This document shows positions 8,701 through 16,949 of a stretch of DNA of 64,000 nt, in pieces. The notes under the pieces were generated by a model. That model worked only from the letters and a program-made list of their open reading frames with translations. It was not told where the DNA came from and did not search any database. Both the position numbers and the translations under genes were made by a program. The stretch spans positions 1-64,000 of the forward strand of contig CAZDGU010000011.1 of the NCBI GenBank assembly GCA_964505215.1. The letters are read 5' to 3'. The first letter of the stretch is position 1. Each line of letters starts with the position of its first letter. This DNA comes from Gracilimonas sp964505215 (lineage in GTDB: Bacteria; Bacteroidota; Rhodothermia; Balneolales; Balneolaceae).

Positions 8701-9119
8701 TGTTCGGTTTCCTCCGTTTCCACATCATAAATCCACACGCCTTCGCCACCGGATGCATCCGAAATAAACACAATTTTGGAACCATCGGGGCTGAACCGGG
8801 GCTGACTGTCGAACTGCATGCCTTTGGTTATTTGGATCGCTTTGCCTCCTTCAATGGGCAGCGTGTAAAGGTCTCCCAGAAAATCGAAAACGATGGATTT
8901 TCCATTGGGATGTACATCCAGAGAAATCCAGGAACCTTCGGTGAGGTCAAAAGAAAAAGTTCTACCGGGCTCTAAAGGCAGATCATTAAGCTTTTCTGTT
9001 TGGGTTGAATCTGATGGGCTGTCATCATCCTGAGCCAGAACGGGGCCGGAAGAAAATGCGACCATACTGATCATTAACAGTGAAAACAAGAATGTATAGG
9101 CAGTATCAATAAGTTTCAT
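5787..9119 (-). CDS. Secreted WD40-like (TolB/PD40) repeat and amidohydrolase fusion protein
   Basis: The product is about 1110 residues. The start is set at ATG 9119 because it gives a clean signal peptide (MKLIDTAYTFLFSLLMISM... ending VLAQ); the frame is open for 30 more codons upstream. The first two thirds hold repeated SPDG/TPDG-type beta-propeller blades (RFSPDGSKIVF, EWTPDGKYII, VPSPDGKKIAF, VWSPDGKWIAF). The C-terminal third is an amidohydrolase with the metal-binding motif VDTHAHFRHP, a GHEHSFP motif, the late GVGSHGQ motif and the closing GTIEKGKLADLLIL strand. A charged Lys/Glu-rich linker separates the parts. Such proteins are thought to be periplasmic metal-dependent hydrolases, possibly of peptides or cyclic amides; the substrate cannot be read from sequence. 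Confidence 0.85.
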   Translation of the reverse strand: MKLIDTAYTFLFSLLMISMVAFSSGPVLAQDDDSPSDSTQTEKLNDLPLEPGRTFSFDLTEGSWISLDVHPNGKSIVFDFLGDLYTLPIEGGKAIQITKGMQFDSQPRFSPDGSKIVFISDASGGEGVWIYDVETEETEQLTKGKKNAYQSPEWTPDGKYIIASKNDPGSHKIWMYHIEGGSGAPLVKEPRNLRMMEGAFGADERYVWFSRRSGSWDYNASLPQYQIATYDRETGKISAQSNRYGSSFRPTLSSDGKWLVYGTRHDEHTGLVKRDLKTGDESWLAYPVQHDDQESRATRDVLPGMSFTPDNKYVITSYGGKMWKLPIEGGEAVEIPFRVKGSIELGPELDFDYPIEDTPQFEITQIRDAVPSPDGKKIAFTALNEIYTMKLPDGTPKKLVNLDETQAQPVWSPDGKWIAFVTWTPETGKLYKVKPNGKKLKQLNTEEGVFQEPVWNNDGSRIVVIKGQPQDFRNATRRSAFQGTSDLIWIDSDGGKNNFIAYTSGRSNPHFVKNSDRIYLSGWSGLVSIRWDGTDEKEHLKVTRSGGGRASWIRMAPEGDQALAQVNTDLFVVTVPQVGADGPSIQVGGSSGSFPSQKLTDIGGQFPAWGWDANRVHWSIGNAHVLYDLDAAKAHKDSVKAAKELAKETEAAADTLQDDSEKADEEKEKPEKDEGYKPHEIRISVMADRDIPKGTLVLRGAKVITMKGDEIIKNADVLIANNRIQEVGVRGSFEIPSAAEIKDVSGKTIIPGFVDTHAHFRHPVNLHRGEFWTYLTNLAYGVITTRDPQTATTDVLTYQDLVKAGKLLGPRVYSTGPGVFSSEQIKNLDHARDVMKRYSSYYDTKTIKMYGAGNREQRQWIIEAAKEQELMPTTEGSLNFKENLTQVIDGYPGHEHSFPVFPLYKDVIDLVAFSRTVYTPTLLVSYGGPWAENYYYALERPHDEPKLQRFMPHENLDSHTRRRSAGWFMKEEYAFPELAVFVKDLVEAGGRAGVGSHGQLQGLGYHWELWAMQTGGISEHDILNVATLQGAEAIGLDTDLGTIEKGKLADLLILNSDPLENIRNTADLEYVMKNGYMYEAETLNEVFPTQKELPTFWWQNTEPANVPGVK

Positions 9120-9286
9120 AGCGGCTTTTTTATAGTGATTTATACTGATTGTGAATCTAAAAAAACTGCAGGAGTTGCCCAATGCTTTTACAATTAAATA
9201 CAAGGCCATGCGGAACTTCAGTATTTATAGGAAAACACCTTCCATTGGCTTTCAGAAATGTTATCTTCATCAAAAATTTCATCTAT

Positions 9287-10126
9287 ATGACATTTCTCCA
9301 AAAACTTAAGCGCTCCGTTGCCGAAACCGGCTCTGTGTTGTGTGTGGGACTTGATCCAAATCTGGATTTACTTCCTCAATCCATAAAAAATCAATTTGAT
9401 ACACCTGAAGAACAGGTTGCCGAATTTTGTAAGCTGGTAATTGACTACACGGCCGAGCATTGTGCGGCATTCAAGCCTAACTTGGCTTTTTTTGAAGCAT
9501 TAGGCCCCAATGGCTTAACGGTGTTTGAAGAAGTGATTTCTTTCATCCCCGAAAATAAAATTGTGATTGCAGATGCCAAGCGGGGTGATATCAGCTCTAC
9601 GGCCGAGCATTATAAAAAAGCGTTCTGGGATCGTTTTAACGCAGATGCTATCACCCTAAACCCGCTCATGGGTTTTGAAACCTTAGATGCTTTTGCAAAG
9701 GATGAGAGCAAAGGAATTTATGCTCTTACGCTCACCTCAAATCCCGGAGCCGCTGATTTCCTGAAAAAACCTTTTACCGGTTTTGATATGATGAGCCAGT
9801 TTATTGCCGATCAGCTTGCTAAAAAGTCGATGGTGAGCAAAACTCATTTGGGCATGGTAATCGGTGCCACACAAGCTGAGGAAGCCGCTTCTGTTTTACA
9901 ATATCACCCCGAGGGGGCTTTATTAATTCCGGGAATTGGCACTCAGGGCGGTTCCATAGCTGAGCTTGCCAAGGCGTTGAAAAATCACTCCGGCATTCCG
10001 CTTATCAACTCCAGCCGCGGCATTATTTATGCAGGAAAAAATGAAAGCGACTGGCCTGAACTGGTAGCCCAAGCCGCAAAAACCACCAAAGAATCTTTAA
10101 ATATCATCACCAATCAGTATGTCTAA
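9287..10126 (+). CDS. pyrF: Orotidine 5'-phosphate decarboxylase, type 2
   Basis: It catalyses the last step of UMP synthesis, decarboxylating OMP. The 279-residue product starts at ATG 9287; an upstream in-frame start at 9182 only adds residues unlike the family. The type 2 signature is clear: VGLDPNLDLLP near residue 20, FKPNLAFFEA at about 62, and the catalytic DAKRGDI with Lys98 and Asp101. The phosphate-binding end reads LIPGIGTQGG. rnhA begins inside the last eight bases of this gene, so the two are translationally coupled. No other pyrimidine-synthesis gene is near. Divergent from the amidohydrolase gene. Confidence 0.95.
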   Translation: MTFLQKLKRSVAETGSVLCVGLDPNLDLLPQSIKNQFDTPEEQVAEFCKLVIDYTAEHCAAFKPNLAFFEALGPNGLTVFEEVISFIPENKIVIADAKRGDISSTAEHYKKAFWDRFNADAITLNPLMGFETLDAFAKDESKGIYALTLTSNPGAADFLKKPFTGFDMMSQFIADQLAKKSMVSKTHLGMVIGATQAEEAASVLQYHPEGALLIPGIGTQGGSIAELAKALKNHSGIPLINSSRGIIYAGKNESDWPELVAQAAKTTKESLNIITNQYV

Positions 10127-10571
10127 AAAACCGGAAGTAATTGTTTATACCGATGGAGCGTGCAGTGGAAATCCGGGGCCCGGTGGCTGGGGCGCCGTTC
10201 TGGTTTGGAATGGAAAGGAAAAGGAAATTTCGGGAAGCGCACCGCACACCACCAATAACCGAATGGAAATGCAGGCGGTAATTGAAGCGCTAAAAGCGTT
10301 AAAAAAACCTTGTCTGGTAAAAGTACACAGCGACAGCGCTCTCATCATCAACGCTTTTACCCAAGGCTGGATTAAAGGCTGGCAAAAACGCGGCTGGCGG
10401 AAGTCTGACAAAAAGCCGGTTGAAAACAAAGAGCTTTGGCAAGATATGCTGGAAGCCATGAAGCCCCACGATGTAGAGTGGATAAAAGTGAAGGGACATG
10501 CCGGAATTGAGCTTAACGAACGCGCCGATCAGCTGGCGGTGGCGGCTTCCCAAAAAGTGCAGCGTTCGTAG
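10119..10571 (+). CDS. rnhA: Ribonuclease HI
   Basis: It cleaves the RNA strand of RNA-DNA hybrids, removing R-loops and primers. The 150 residues match the E. coli-type enzyme. All active-site residues are present: Asp12 (YTDGACSGNPGPGGWG), Glu50 (NNRMEMQAV), Asp72 (VHSDSALI), His127 (VKGHAGI) and Asp137 (NERADQLA). The basic protrusion region GWIKGWQKRGWRKSDKKP is also kept. Its ATG overlaps the end of pyrF by eight bases, implying a shared transcript. A small hairpin (CAAGGG-attaca-GCCCTTG) at about 10623 lies downstream and may be a repeat or weak terminator. Confidence 0.97.
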   Translation: MSKKPEVIVYTDGACSGNPGPGGWGAVLVWNGKEKEISGSAPHTTNNRMEMQAVIEALKALKKPCLVKVHSDSALIINAFTQGWIKGWQKRGWRKSDKKPVENKELWQDMLEAMKPHDVEWIKVKGHAGIELNERADQLAVAASQKVQRS

Positions 10572-10698
10572 CTTTAATGGTATTCTGCACCTTGTATAAA
10601 AAATCCATTTTATGAATGAGGCAAGGGATTACAGCCCTTGTCTGGAGTTGAACGCATTTCATCTCATTACGGTGCTTTCAGTCTGTATGAAAAACTCC

Positions 10699-11682
10699 CT
10701 AAAGAGAGGAATAAGGAACCAGATCCAAATCATCAAACTGCCCTAAATCTGCCTTCATTTTTCCGGTGATGGCAATCATGGCGGCATTGTCGGTGCAGTA
10801 GCTTATTTTCGGGGAGAATAACTGAATGCCCATTTCTTTAGCCATCTGCTCCGATTTCTCCCGCAGCATAGAGTTTGCAGAAACTCCGCCGGCCAGCAGC
10901 ACCGTTTTCACTCCGGTTTGAGCTACCGCTCGTCTTAATTTTTTTACCAGTACTTCCGCAATAGCAAATGATACGCTGGCGCAAATATCCGACTTGTGCT
11001 TTTCAATCCAGCTTTCGTCCTTATCCTGCAGATAATAAAGAACGCTGGTTTTCAACCCCGAAAAGCTGAAATCCAGTCCCTTTTGTAACAGCGCCTGAGG
11101 GAATTTATGAAATGTGGGATCACCTTCTTTTGCGAGCTTATCCATGTGGGGGCCGGCAGGGTAGGGAAGCCCCAGCAGCTTTCCGATTTTATCAAAAGCT
11201 TCGCCGGCTGCATCATCACGGGTTTGGCCAATAATCTCGTGGTCGAAAGGTGCTTTTACGTGGACCAGCTGCGTATGCCCGCCCGAAACAGTGAGCGCAA
11301 TTAGTGGAAATTCGGGCTGATGGTCAATAAAGTTGGCATAAATGTGGGCGTCCATGTGGTTCACTCCAATCAGCGGAATGTTTTGGGAAAGTGCGAGTCC
11401 CTTGGCAAAGCAAATTCCCACCAATAACGAGCCAAGCAGGCCCGGCCCTTGGGTTACAGCAATGGCGTCAATTTCCTCCAGAGATAATTCTCCTTCATCC
11501 AGTGCCTGCTGTACAGTTTGTGTAATAGTTTGTTGATGAGCACGTGAGGCTAACTCCGGAACCACGCCCCCAAATTGCAGATGAATGGATTGTGAGGCAA
11601 TAATATTGGACTGAATTCCGGCCGGTGTCAAAACCGCCGCCGAGGTGTCATCACAAGAAGATTCTATAGCTAAAATATTCAT
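10699..11682 (-). CDS. tsaD: tRNA N6-adenosine threonylcarbamoyltransferase TsaD
   Basis: It transfers the threonylcarbamoyl group to A37 of tRNAs that read ANN codons, together with TsaB, TsaE and TsaC (none in the window). The 327-residue product has the ASKHA-fold start LAIESSCDDTSAAVL, the metal-binding motif NHMDAHIYAN and the nucleotide-binding VSGGHTQLV. It also has GEAFDKIGKLLGL and the late LLAGGVSANSMLR segment, and Asp of SYCTDNAAM near the C-terminus. Length and order are normal. The minus-strand sequence TATCTTAA stands four bases before the ATG, a weak form of the promoter layout seen before two other genes here. Confidence 0.97.
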   Translation of the reverse strand: MNILAIESSCDDTSAAVLTPAGIQSNIIASQSIHLQFGGVVPELASRAHQQTITQTVQQALDEGELSLEEIDAIAVTQGPGLLGSLLVGICFAKGLALSQNIPLIGVNHMDAHIYANFIDHQPEFPLIALTVSGGHTQLVHVKAPFDHEIIGQTRDDAAGEAFDKIGKLLGLPYPAGPHMDKLAKEGDPTFHKFPQALLQKGLDFSFSGLKTSVLYYLQDKDESWIEKHKSDICASVSFAIAEVLVKKLRRAVAQTGVKTVLLAGGVSANSMLREKSEQMAKEMGIQLFSPKISYCTDNAAMIAITGKMKADLGQFDDLDLVPYSSL

Positions 11683-11724
11683 GTTTTTAAGATACGGATA
11701 TTGGCGGTAGATGGTGGACCGGTT

Positions 11725-12450
11725 TTAGAGATATTTCCTGATTGCGTAGGTCAATCTGATTTTATAGTCATCATAAACAATACTAATTATCAGAGCCAAC
11801 GCGGCTAAAATTAACACATCCATTCCTAATCCGACTCTGGAATACAGAAACCCGGCAATGGCTCCACCCAAAAAGAAGTTTCCAATTATGTAAATTCGAA
11901 GCTTTACGGTAGCTATGATATGGTCTCGTTTAGGATAATATTTTGGAAATAATAAATAAGAAAGTTCTATTCCTAAATCTGTAAAAAGGCCGGTAAGGTG
12001 AGTGGTTCTAACCACTGCATCCGATATTTTGGTGACGAATGAATTTTGAAGGCCCATTGCAAAAAGCAGCAAGCATGCAATTAAATTCACATTAGAAATA
12101 ATAGAGTAGCGATACATCAGCGCAATACCTACTAAAATAACAGCTTCTATTACAGTTGGAACAATAAATGCATTTATTCGCCTGTATTTTCTTAACAACT
12201 GAATAAGCGTGCTGGCAAAAAATGAGCCGAACAGAAATGAAAATAAATAGAGAAAGTACACGGTACCTCTCCAAAATTCAAAATCGGCCAGGTCATTTAT
12301 AAACAGTGCAAAGTGCCCCGTCACATTTGTTGTAAGCTGATGTATGGCTAAAAAACCAACAATATTTACTGCCCCCGCTACAAAAGATAAAAAAGAAGCA
12401 ATTTGAACATTATGCTTAAATGTTCTGCGCTTGCCTTGATGCTTGAACAT
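11725..12450 (-). CDS. DUF1275 (YoaK-like) integral membrane protein
   Basis: The 241-residue protein has about six hydrophobic helices and the family's opening pattern SFVAGAVNIVGFLAIHQLTTNVTGHF, where the T-x-x-T-G-H segment is typical of DUF1275. The middle helix MGLQNSFVTKISDAVVRTTHLTG also matches. It is an inner-membrane protein of unknown substrate, often listed as a putative transporter. A good Shine-Dalgarno (aaaggag) stands before the start, stronger than for most neighbours. It lies 42 bases downstream of tsaD's start on the same strand, oriented towards tsaD, so the two might be co-transcribed. Confidence 0.85.
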   Translation of the reverse strand: MFKHQGKRRTFKHNVQIASFLSFVAGAVNIVGFLAIHQLTTNVTGHFALFINDLADFEFWRGTVYFLYLFSFLFGSFFASTLIQLLRKYRRINAFIVPTVIEAVILVGIALMYRYSIISNVNLIACLLLFAMGLQNSFVTKISDAVVRTTHLTGLFTDLGIELSYLLFPKYYPKRDHIIATVKLRIYIIGNFFLGGAIAGFLYSRVGLGMDVLILAALALIISIVYDDYKIRLTYAIRKYL

Positions 12451-12744
12451 ACTTTTTTTAGCTCCTTTTTTTGGTGTAATTATTGTTTTTCAAGAATGAG
12501 GATAGCTATTCCTGAAACTCCGATGCCCTTTTCTTTTTTTCGGGTATTTCATGTATTGCTTTATTTTAAGCAACAGAAAGATACTGAAAATTAGCGTGAT
12601 ATCCGACTACCGGGCCTCATTATAAAGGGCAAAGTCATCTAAAAAATCAATGGATTATAATGGGGTTTTCTATCGAAAAAACATGAACCAGAGGCTTGTC
12701 GGACAATTAGTTCAACCGCTTCGGATTGCGCCGGTCAGGGATGA

Positions 12745-12904
12745 TTTTAAACTACGGGTTCCGCAAGCGGCTCCGGAAGTTATTGGTGTTGAACCCTTGC
12801 AGGATTTTGGTTGGGGCCTGCATCGGAAAGAACGCCCTTTGTTCAAACGTCAGACCGCCGGTGCTTTTATTCCTAATCAGATACTTTCCTAAAGCGGTCA
12901 GACG
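12745..12904 (-). repeat. Interspersed repeat family B, full copy
   Basis: Read on the minus strand it runs CGTCTGACCGCTT ... GCGGTCTGACG, then 'tttccgatgc', 'aatcctgcaaggg', 'caccaataact' and an ending in 'ggaacccgtagttt'. It follows the copy at 3433-3598 almost base for base in order and spacing. An apparent 80-codon plus-strand reading frame across it is a by-product. Confidence 0.75.
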
Positions 12905-12927
12905 AAGGTTGGGACGAGAAGAATCAA

Positions 12928-14658
12928 TCACCCCAGAATGTGGCGTTTCACCATTCGGCCAATAAAGCGGAGCTTTTCTCTGGTGGGGAAGCGGGATAAA
13001 TTGGATTTTAGCACGCCTTTGGTAAACATGGTTTTTTTGCTGTAATCAATGCGGACATCTACCAAAACGGCTTTTCCCTGATCTGAAAGTTCCAGAGCTG
13101 CTTCTATTTTTTCTTTAATTTCAAAATCATTTTTCAGGCTGATATACTCACAACCCGTGGCCATTGCCAGTCCTTCAAAATTCATATTTCCGATTACGGT
13201 ACCGGTTTTATGCTTCAATGGCACCTGCTGAAATTGCGCAATTTGTCCCAGTTCGCCATCATTAAACACAAACAGCACGGGCGCTACCTCATTATTTACG
13301 GCTGTAACCAGCTCAAGTCCCGTCATTTGGGCGGCACCATCTCCCACAATTCCAATTACGGTTTGTTCGGGGTGAGCCATTTTCGTGGCGATGGTAGCGG
13401 GAATGCAATAGCCCATGCAGTTAAAGTCGGTAGGCGAAATTAAGTGACTGGGTTTGTAAGTGGTTAAAAGCTCAGCGGCTAAAAAAGTATGTTTTCCGTC
13501 ATCCAGCACCACGTAAGCGTCTTCATCCAGCTTGTTATTCAGCGCATCAAAAAACCTGCCCGGCGATACTTTATCTTCCTGCTTTTTCACCAGCCATTCG
13601 TTGTAATACTTCTGATTCAGAGTGGCAATTTCTTCCTCAATATTCGCATTTCCGTTGGATATACCACGGTCTTTTAGCTGTTCCCAAATTGCTTTTAACA
13701 CCTCTGCGGCATCCCCCTCAATGGCAATTTCTGAGGTATAATTTTTATCAAATACCTCCTTGTTGATGTCAATATGAATGAGGCCCTTGGGATTTTCCAG
13801 ACCGTAACTGCCGGTGGCTATTTCCGAAAACCGACAGCCCACGGCCAGCATAGCATCATGATTTTTTAGCGCCATTTGTCCGCTTGGTTTTGAGCTCGCG
13901 CCAATAAAACAGCCGGTATATAAAGGGTGATTATTTGGAAACGCGCTTTTGCCCTGTAATGTCAATGCCACGGGCGCCTTCAGCTTTTCGGCTATCTTGA
14001 TGGTGTACTCCTGAGCGTCCCGGGCTCCCCAGCCTACATACAACATCGGATGTTTGGCATTGCTCAATAACTGCACGGCTTCCTTAATTTTTGAGGCTGA
14101 TGCTTCCGGCTTTTTCACCGATAAATTATACGCAGGAAGCTTGCCCACATCCTCACTAAACATCATAAGTTCGGCAGGCAGCTCTACGAAAACCGGGCCC
14201 GGCTCTCCGCTCACTGCTGTTTGATACGCTTCATAAATGCCAGGTGCTATTTGGGAGTGATCTTCAATCAAATATTGCGCCTTGGTTACTCCCTGCGCAA
14301 TGACTTTCATGTCAATATGGTGCAGCTGATAATGCTGACCACTGTCTCTGCGAATGCCTCCCGCAATTACCAGCATGGGAATTCCATCCAGATAGGCTTC
14401 CCCAATTCCGCTGAGCGCATGGGTGAGTCCGGCTGCTGGAACCACCGTAATGCAGCCGATGGAGTCAGTAGTTCGGGAAATAGCGTCGGCCATAAAAGAA
14501 GCGCCGCCTTCGTGCGTAACCAAAACAGGCTTAATTTTCTCTGATTTAGCCATGGCATCATACAGTTCTGTGGTATGCGTTCCGGGTATGCCAAAGGTGT
14601 ATTTCACCCCAACTTGCTCCAGGGCAAAAACGGCTATTTGTGCTCCATTCATTCTCAT
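12928..14658 (-). CDS. ThDP-dependent enzyme, acetolactate synthase-like
   Basis: The 576-residue product has the three-domain layout of thiamine diphosphate enzymes related to IlvB, benzoylformate decarboxylase and sulfoacetaldehyde acetyltransferase. The N-terminal PYR domain has FGIPGTHTTELYDA and the catalytic glutamate in VTHEGGAS (Glu50). The middle domain includes LYVGWGARDA. The C-terminal PP domain has the metal/ThDP motif IVGDGAAQMTGLEL followed about 20 residues later by VFNDGELG. No regulatory subunit gene is adjacent, so true branched-chain synthesis is unlikely. It starts four bases after the end of the flavin dehydrogenase gene, so the two form an operon and may act on one substrate. 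The reaction is unknown. Confidence 0.8.
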   Translation of the reverse strand: MRMNGAQIAVFALEQVGVKYTFGIPGTHTTELYDAMAKSEKIKPVLVTHEGGASFMADAISRTTDSIGCITVVPAAGLTHALSGIGEAYLDGIPMLVIAGGIRRDSGQHYQLHHIDMKVIAQGVTKAQYLIEDHSQIAPGIYEAYQTAVSGEPGPVFVELPAELMMFSEDVGKLPAYNLSVKKPEASASKIKEAVQLLSNAKHPMLYVGWGARDAQEYTIKIAEKLKAPVALTLQGKSAFPNNHPLYTGCFIGASSKPSGQMALKNHDAMLAVGCRFSEIATGSYGLENPKGLIHIDINKEVFDKNYTSEIAIEGDAAEVLKAIWEQLKDRGISNGNANIEEEIATLNQKYYNEWLVKKQEDKVSPGRFFDALNNKLDEDAYVVLDDGKHTFLAAELLTTYKPSHLISPTDFNCMGYCIPATIATKMAHPEQTVIGIVGDGAAQMTGLELVTAVNNEVAPVLFVFNDGELGQIAQFQQVPLKHKTGTVIGNMNFEGLAMATGCEYISLKNDFEIKEKIEAALELSDQGKAVLVDVRIDYSKKTMFTKGVLKSNLSRFPTREKLRFIGRMVKRHILG

Positions 14659-14662
14659 TGTT

Positions 14663-16291
14663 CTATCCGTTTTTAATTAGTTTTTTTCCGGCTAAATGAT
14701 TTCCGGTAATTCTTCCCGTTAAAATGCAGGATGCCAAGAATGTCCCTTCCAGCGCGCCTTTCCCATGCATTCCGCCTCCTCCGTAACCGGCCGCTTCGCC
14801 AACCGCAAACAATCCGTTAATAGGTTTCCCGGTACTGTCCATTACCGCTCCGTTTAAATTGGTTTGAATGCCGCCCAGCGTTTTTCGGGATAAAATATAT
14901 TCCCTAATGGCTACGAAAGGACGATGTTTAGGGTCATCAATTTTTTGAAAGTTACAGTTACGAACCTTATCACCGGGATAATTCCGTAGGTGCTGAAGGC
15001 GCCTTAACTGCTCGTCATTAAAATATTTTTGCCCCCGGTCTATTTGGGCATCATACGCTGAAATGGCTTCTCGCACGTTGGCTAATTTCACGTCTTCGTT
15101 GCCTTCCAATGCATTCATTTTTTGCACTAATTCTTCCAGCGTATCGGCTACCATAAAATCAGGGCAGTTCGCCAACATATCGTTTACTAATTCTTTATTT
15201 CCGAATAACAGCGTTTTGGCTACCTGTAGATAGTTTTTATTTCTGAATGCCGGATTTGATTCTGCACCGGATATCGCAAATTCCTTGTTTAGGATTTTCA
15301 TATTCATCACCTGCCACGAGAATTTCTTCTTCTGCTTGCAGATTTCATCTACTAAAAACCGCGTATCAAAAGCTGTTATCAGTGGAATGGGACCGATTCG
15401 CTCGCCTGCATAATTTAACCAAAGCGCAGACCTGGGAGGTACTAAGCTCAATCCATCATCTTTTTTTGTGGGTCTGGGGTGATGAATTCCCGCAGCATAC
15501 GGCCAGGTTTTATCCAAATGCGTTAGGTTGCCATCTGCTTTTTCTACTGCAAAATGAACGGTACCGTCTGCATATTTATGGGCTCCGTTTAAAATTTTTT
15601 CGGGAGGACTTCCCCAATCGCTGTGCCAGTTTTTCTTCACCTGTTCAATGTCTCCGCCCAAACCGCCGGTTGCAACCACCGTGTTTTCTGCTTTTACCTT
15701 AAAAGCTTTTTCACCACTCTCGTCCATACCGGAAACGCCCACCACTTTTCCGCCTTGCGTCAGTATTTGATCTACTTTATGATGAAAGCGAATTTCCAGA
15801 TGCGTGCCGGCTTTGGGGTGATTTAGTAAATGGTGTTTAAGACGTTCGGAAAGCTCGTATCCGGTTCCCCAAACCATATGAAACCGTGGCACTGTATTTC
15901 CCCTTTTAAACATGCCGCGCTCTACCCAGTGCACCATGGGAAAGAAATCAACGCTTTTATCCTTCAGGTAATGATAAACATGTTCGGTAGTGTGGTTCAC
16001 GAAAAGCTTAGCCCACTGCTTGGGAAGCACATCTTGGTCACCAAAATCAGCTACGGAGTGCCAGTCCTTCAGCGCAATATCGGGGTGATCTTTGATGCCT
16101 CTTTTACGCTGCACCGGTGAGTCTACAAAAAACATCCCGCCAAAAGAAAGTTTGGCCAAACCGCCCATATTATCTTCCGTATCCCTATCCAGCAGCAGTA
16201 CTTTTTGATTGGCATTCAGCAGCTCGATGGCGGTAGCAATACCCGCAATTCCGGCCCCAACTATAACATGATCGGATTGATATATGTGCAT
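14663..16291 (-). CDS. FAD-dependent dehydrogenase, fumarate reductase / 3-ketosteroid dehydrogenase-like
   Basis: The 542-residue flavoprotein opens with the FAD-binding Rossmann motif IVGAGIAGIATAIELL and an acidic strand end (LLLDRD). It continues with GGLAKLSFGGMFFV, VVATGGLGGD in the middle, and the closing FAD motif GLFAVGEAAGYGGGGMHGKGALEG. This matches the 'FAD-binding dehydrogenase' group near KstD and the fumarate reductase flavoprotein. No secretion signal is visible, so it is cytoplasmic. It is the promoter-proximal gene of a two-gene operon with the ThDP enzyme. The acceptor and substrate are not predictable from sequence. Confidence 0.8.
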   Translation of the reverse strand: MHIYQSDHVIVGAGIAGIATAIELLNANQKVLLLDRDTEDNMGGLAKLSFGGMFFVDSPVQRKRGIKDHPDIALKDWHSVADFGDQDVLPKQWAKLFVNHTTEHVYHYLKDKSVDFFPMVHWVERGMFKRGNTVPRFHMVWGTGYELSERLKHHLLNHPKAGTHLEIRFHHKVDQILTQGGKVVGVSGMDESGEKAFKVKAENTVVATGGLGGDIEQVKKNWHSDWGSPPEKILNGAHKYADGTVHFAVEKADGNLTHLDKTWPYAAGIHHPRPTKKDDGLSLVPPRSALWLNYAGERIGPIPLITAFDTRFLVDEICKQKKKFSWQVMNMKILNKEFAISGAESNPAFRNKNYLQVAKTLLFGNKELVNDMLANCPDFMVADTLEELVQKMNALEGNEDVKLANVREAISAYDAQIDRGQKYFNDEQLRRLQHLRNYPGDKVRNCNFQKIDDPKHRPFVAIREYILSRKTLGGIQTNLNGAVMDSTGKPINGLFAVGEAAGYGGGGMHGKGALEGTFLASCILTGRITGNHLAGKKLIKNG

Positions 16292-16452
16292 GGTTTTTTT
16301 GAGAATTTCCTATCATTAAAAGAACCAATTTGAAGAAAAGCCGGAAGTTTTCAAAATGAAGTTTGGAGTTGGGAATTGGTTGATTGGTTAGTCGTTGATT
16401 GGGTGTAATGCTTTTAGAATAAAGCCTGAGTTACGACAGCCTGAGACTATTT

Positions 16453-16608
16453 CTAACTACGGATTTCGCGCAGTTATTGGCGTTTAACCCTTGTAGGGTT
16501 TGGGTCAAAAAAGTTGGGACCGGCATCAGGAGGACGTTCCACGTTCAACCGTCTGACCGCTGATGCTTTTTATTTCTGATCAGGCTCTTTCCGAAAGCGG
16601 TCGGACGG
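16453..16608 (-). repeat. Interspersed repeat family B, full copy
   Basis: On the minus strand it begins CCGTCCGACCGCTTT and has the matching arm AGCGGTCAGACGG 34 bases later. It continues through 'ctgatgcc', 'acaagggttaaacgccaataactgcg' (shortened here) and ends near 'ccgtagtta'. It is the most diverged of the three full copies. Confidence 0.7.
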
Positions 16609-16739
16609 TAGATTTTGGGCAGAAAATATCTCTGAATGGGGATTCACATTAATAACCGCGGATGAAGAGCACGCAGTGCACGTAATCCATGGATAAGAAC
16701 GAAAATCAACACGTAACCCCAAAGGGGTTCAACTGATTA

Positions 16740-16851
16740 TTACAACAGATATCGCTCATTAAACTCTATCTTATGTCTCTTCAACAGGGCAATATATTCT
16801 TCTTTAAATGTCTGTGTCCTGTGATGCAGTCTGTTATATTTTATTTCTGAG
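16740..16851 (-). pseudogene. C-terminal remnant of an IS200-like (Y1/RAYT-type) transposase
   Basis: The minus strand reads EIKYNRLHHRTQ followed by TFKEEYIALLKRHKIEFNERYLL and a stop at 16740. This closely resembles the C-terminus of short Y1 transposases common in Bacteroidota (pattern ...EHHR..TFKEEY..LL...IE(F/Y)(D/N)E(R/K)YL). The upstream part with the HUH motif and catalytic tyrosine is missing. Upstream of the remnant the reading frame no longer resembles the family. The fragment sits directly beside repeat family B. The family match is by memory of the motif, not by search. Confidence 0.55.
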
Positions 16852-16949
16852 CTGCTGGCACACATGCATCTGCACTGGGTGGCAAAAGAAAAACTAAGAT
16901 CTTATAAGCCGATTGAGAGAAAAATATCTTCTGTGAATTGGCTTATTTA

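Noticed and set aside
12650..12892. 80-codon plus-strand frame
   Set aside because: It runs across repeat family B, which is shared with other intergenic places, and other copies are not open in the same frame.
12928..14658. Naming the ThDP enzyme ilvB
   Set aside because: No regulatory subunit or ilvC lies nearby and the partner is a flavin dehydrogenase, so branched-chain synthesis is not supported.
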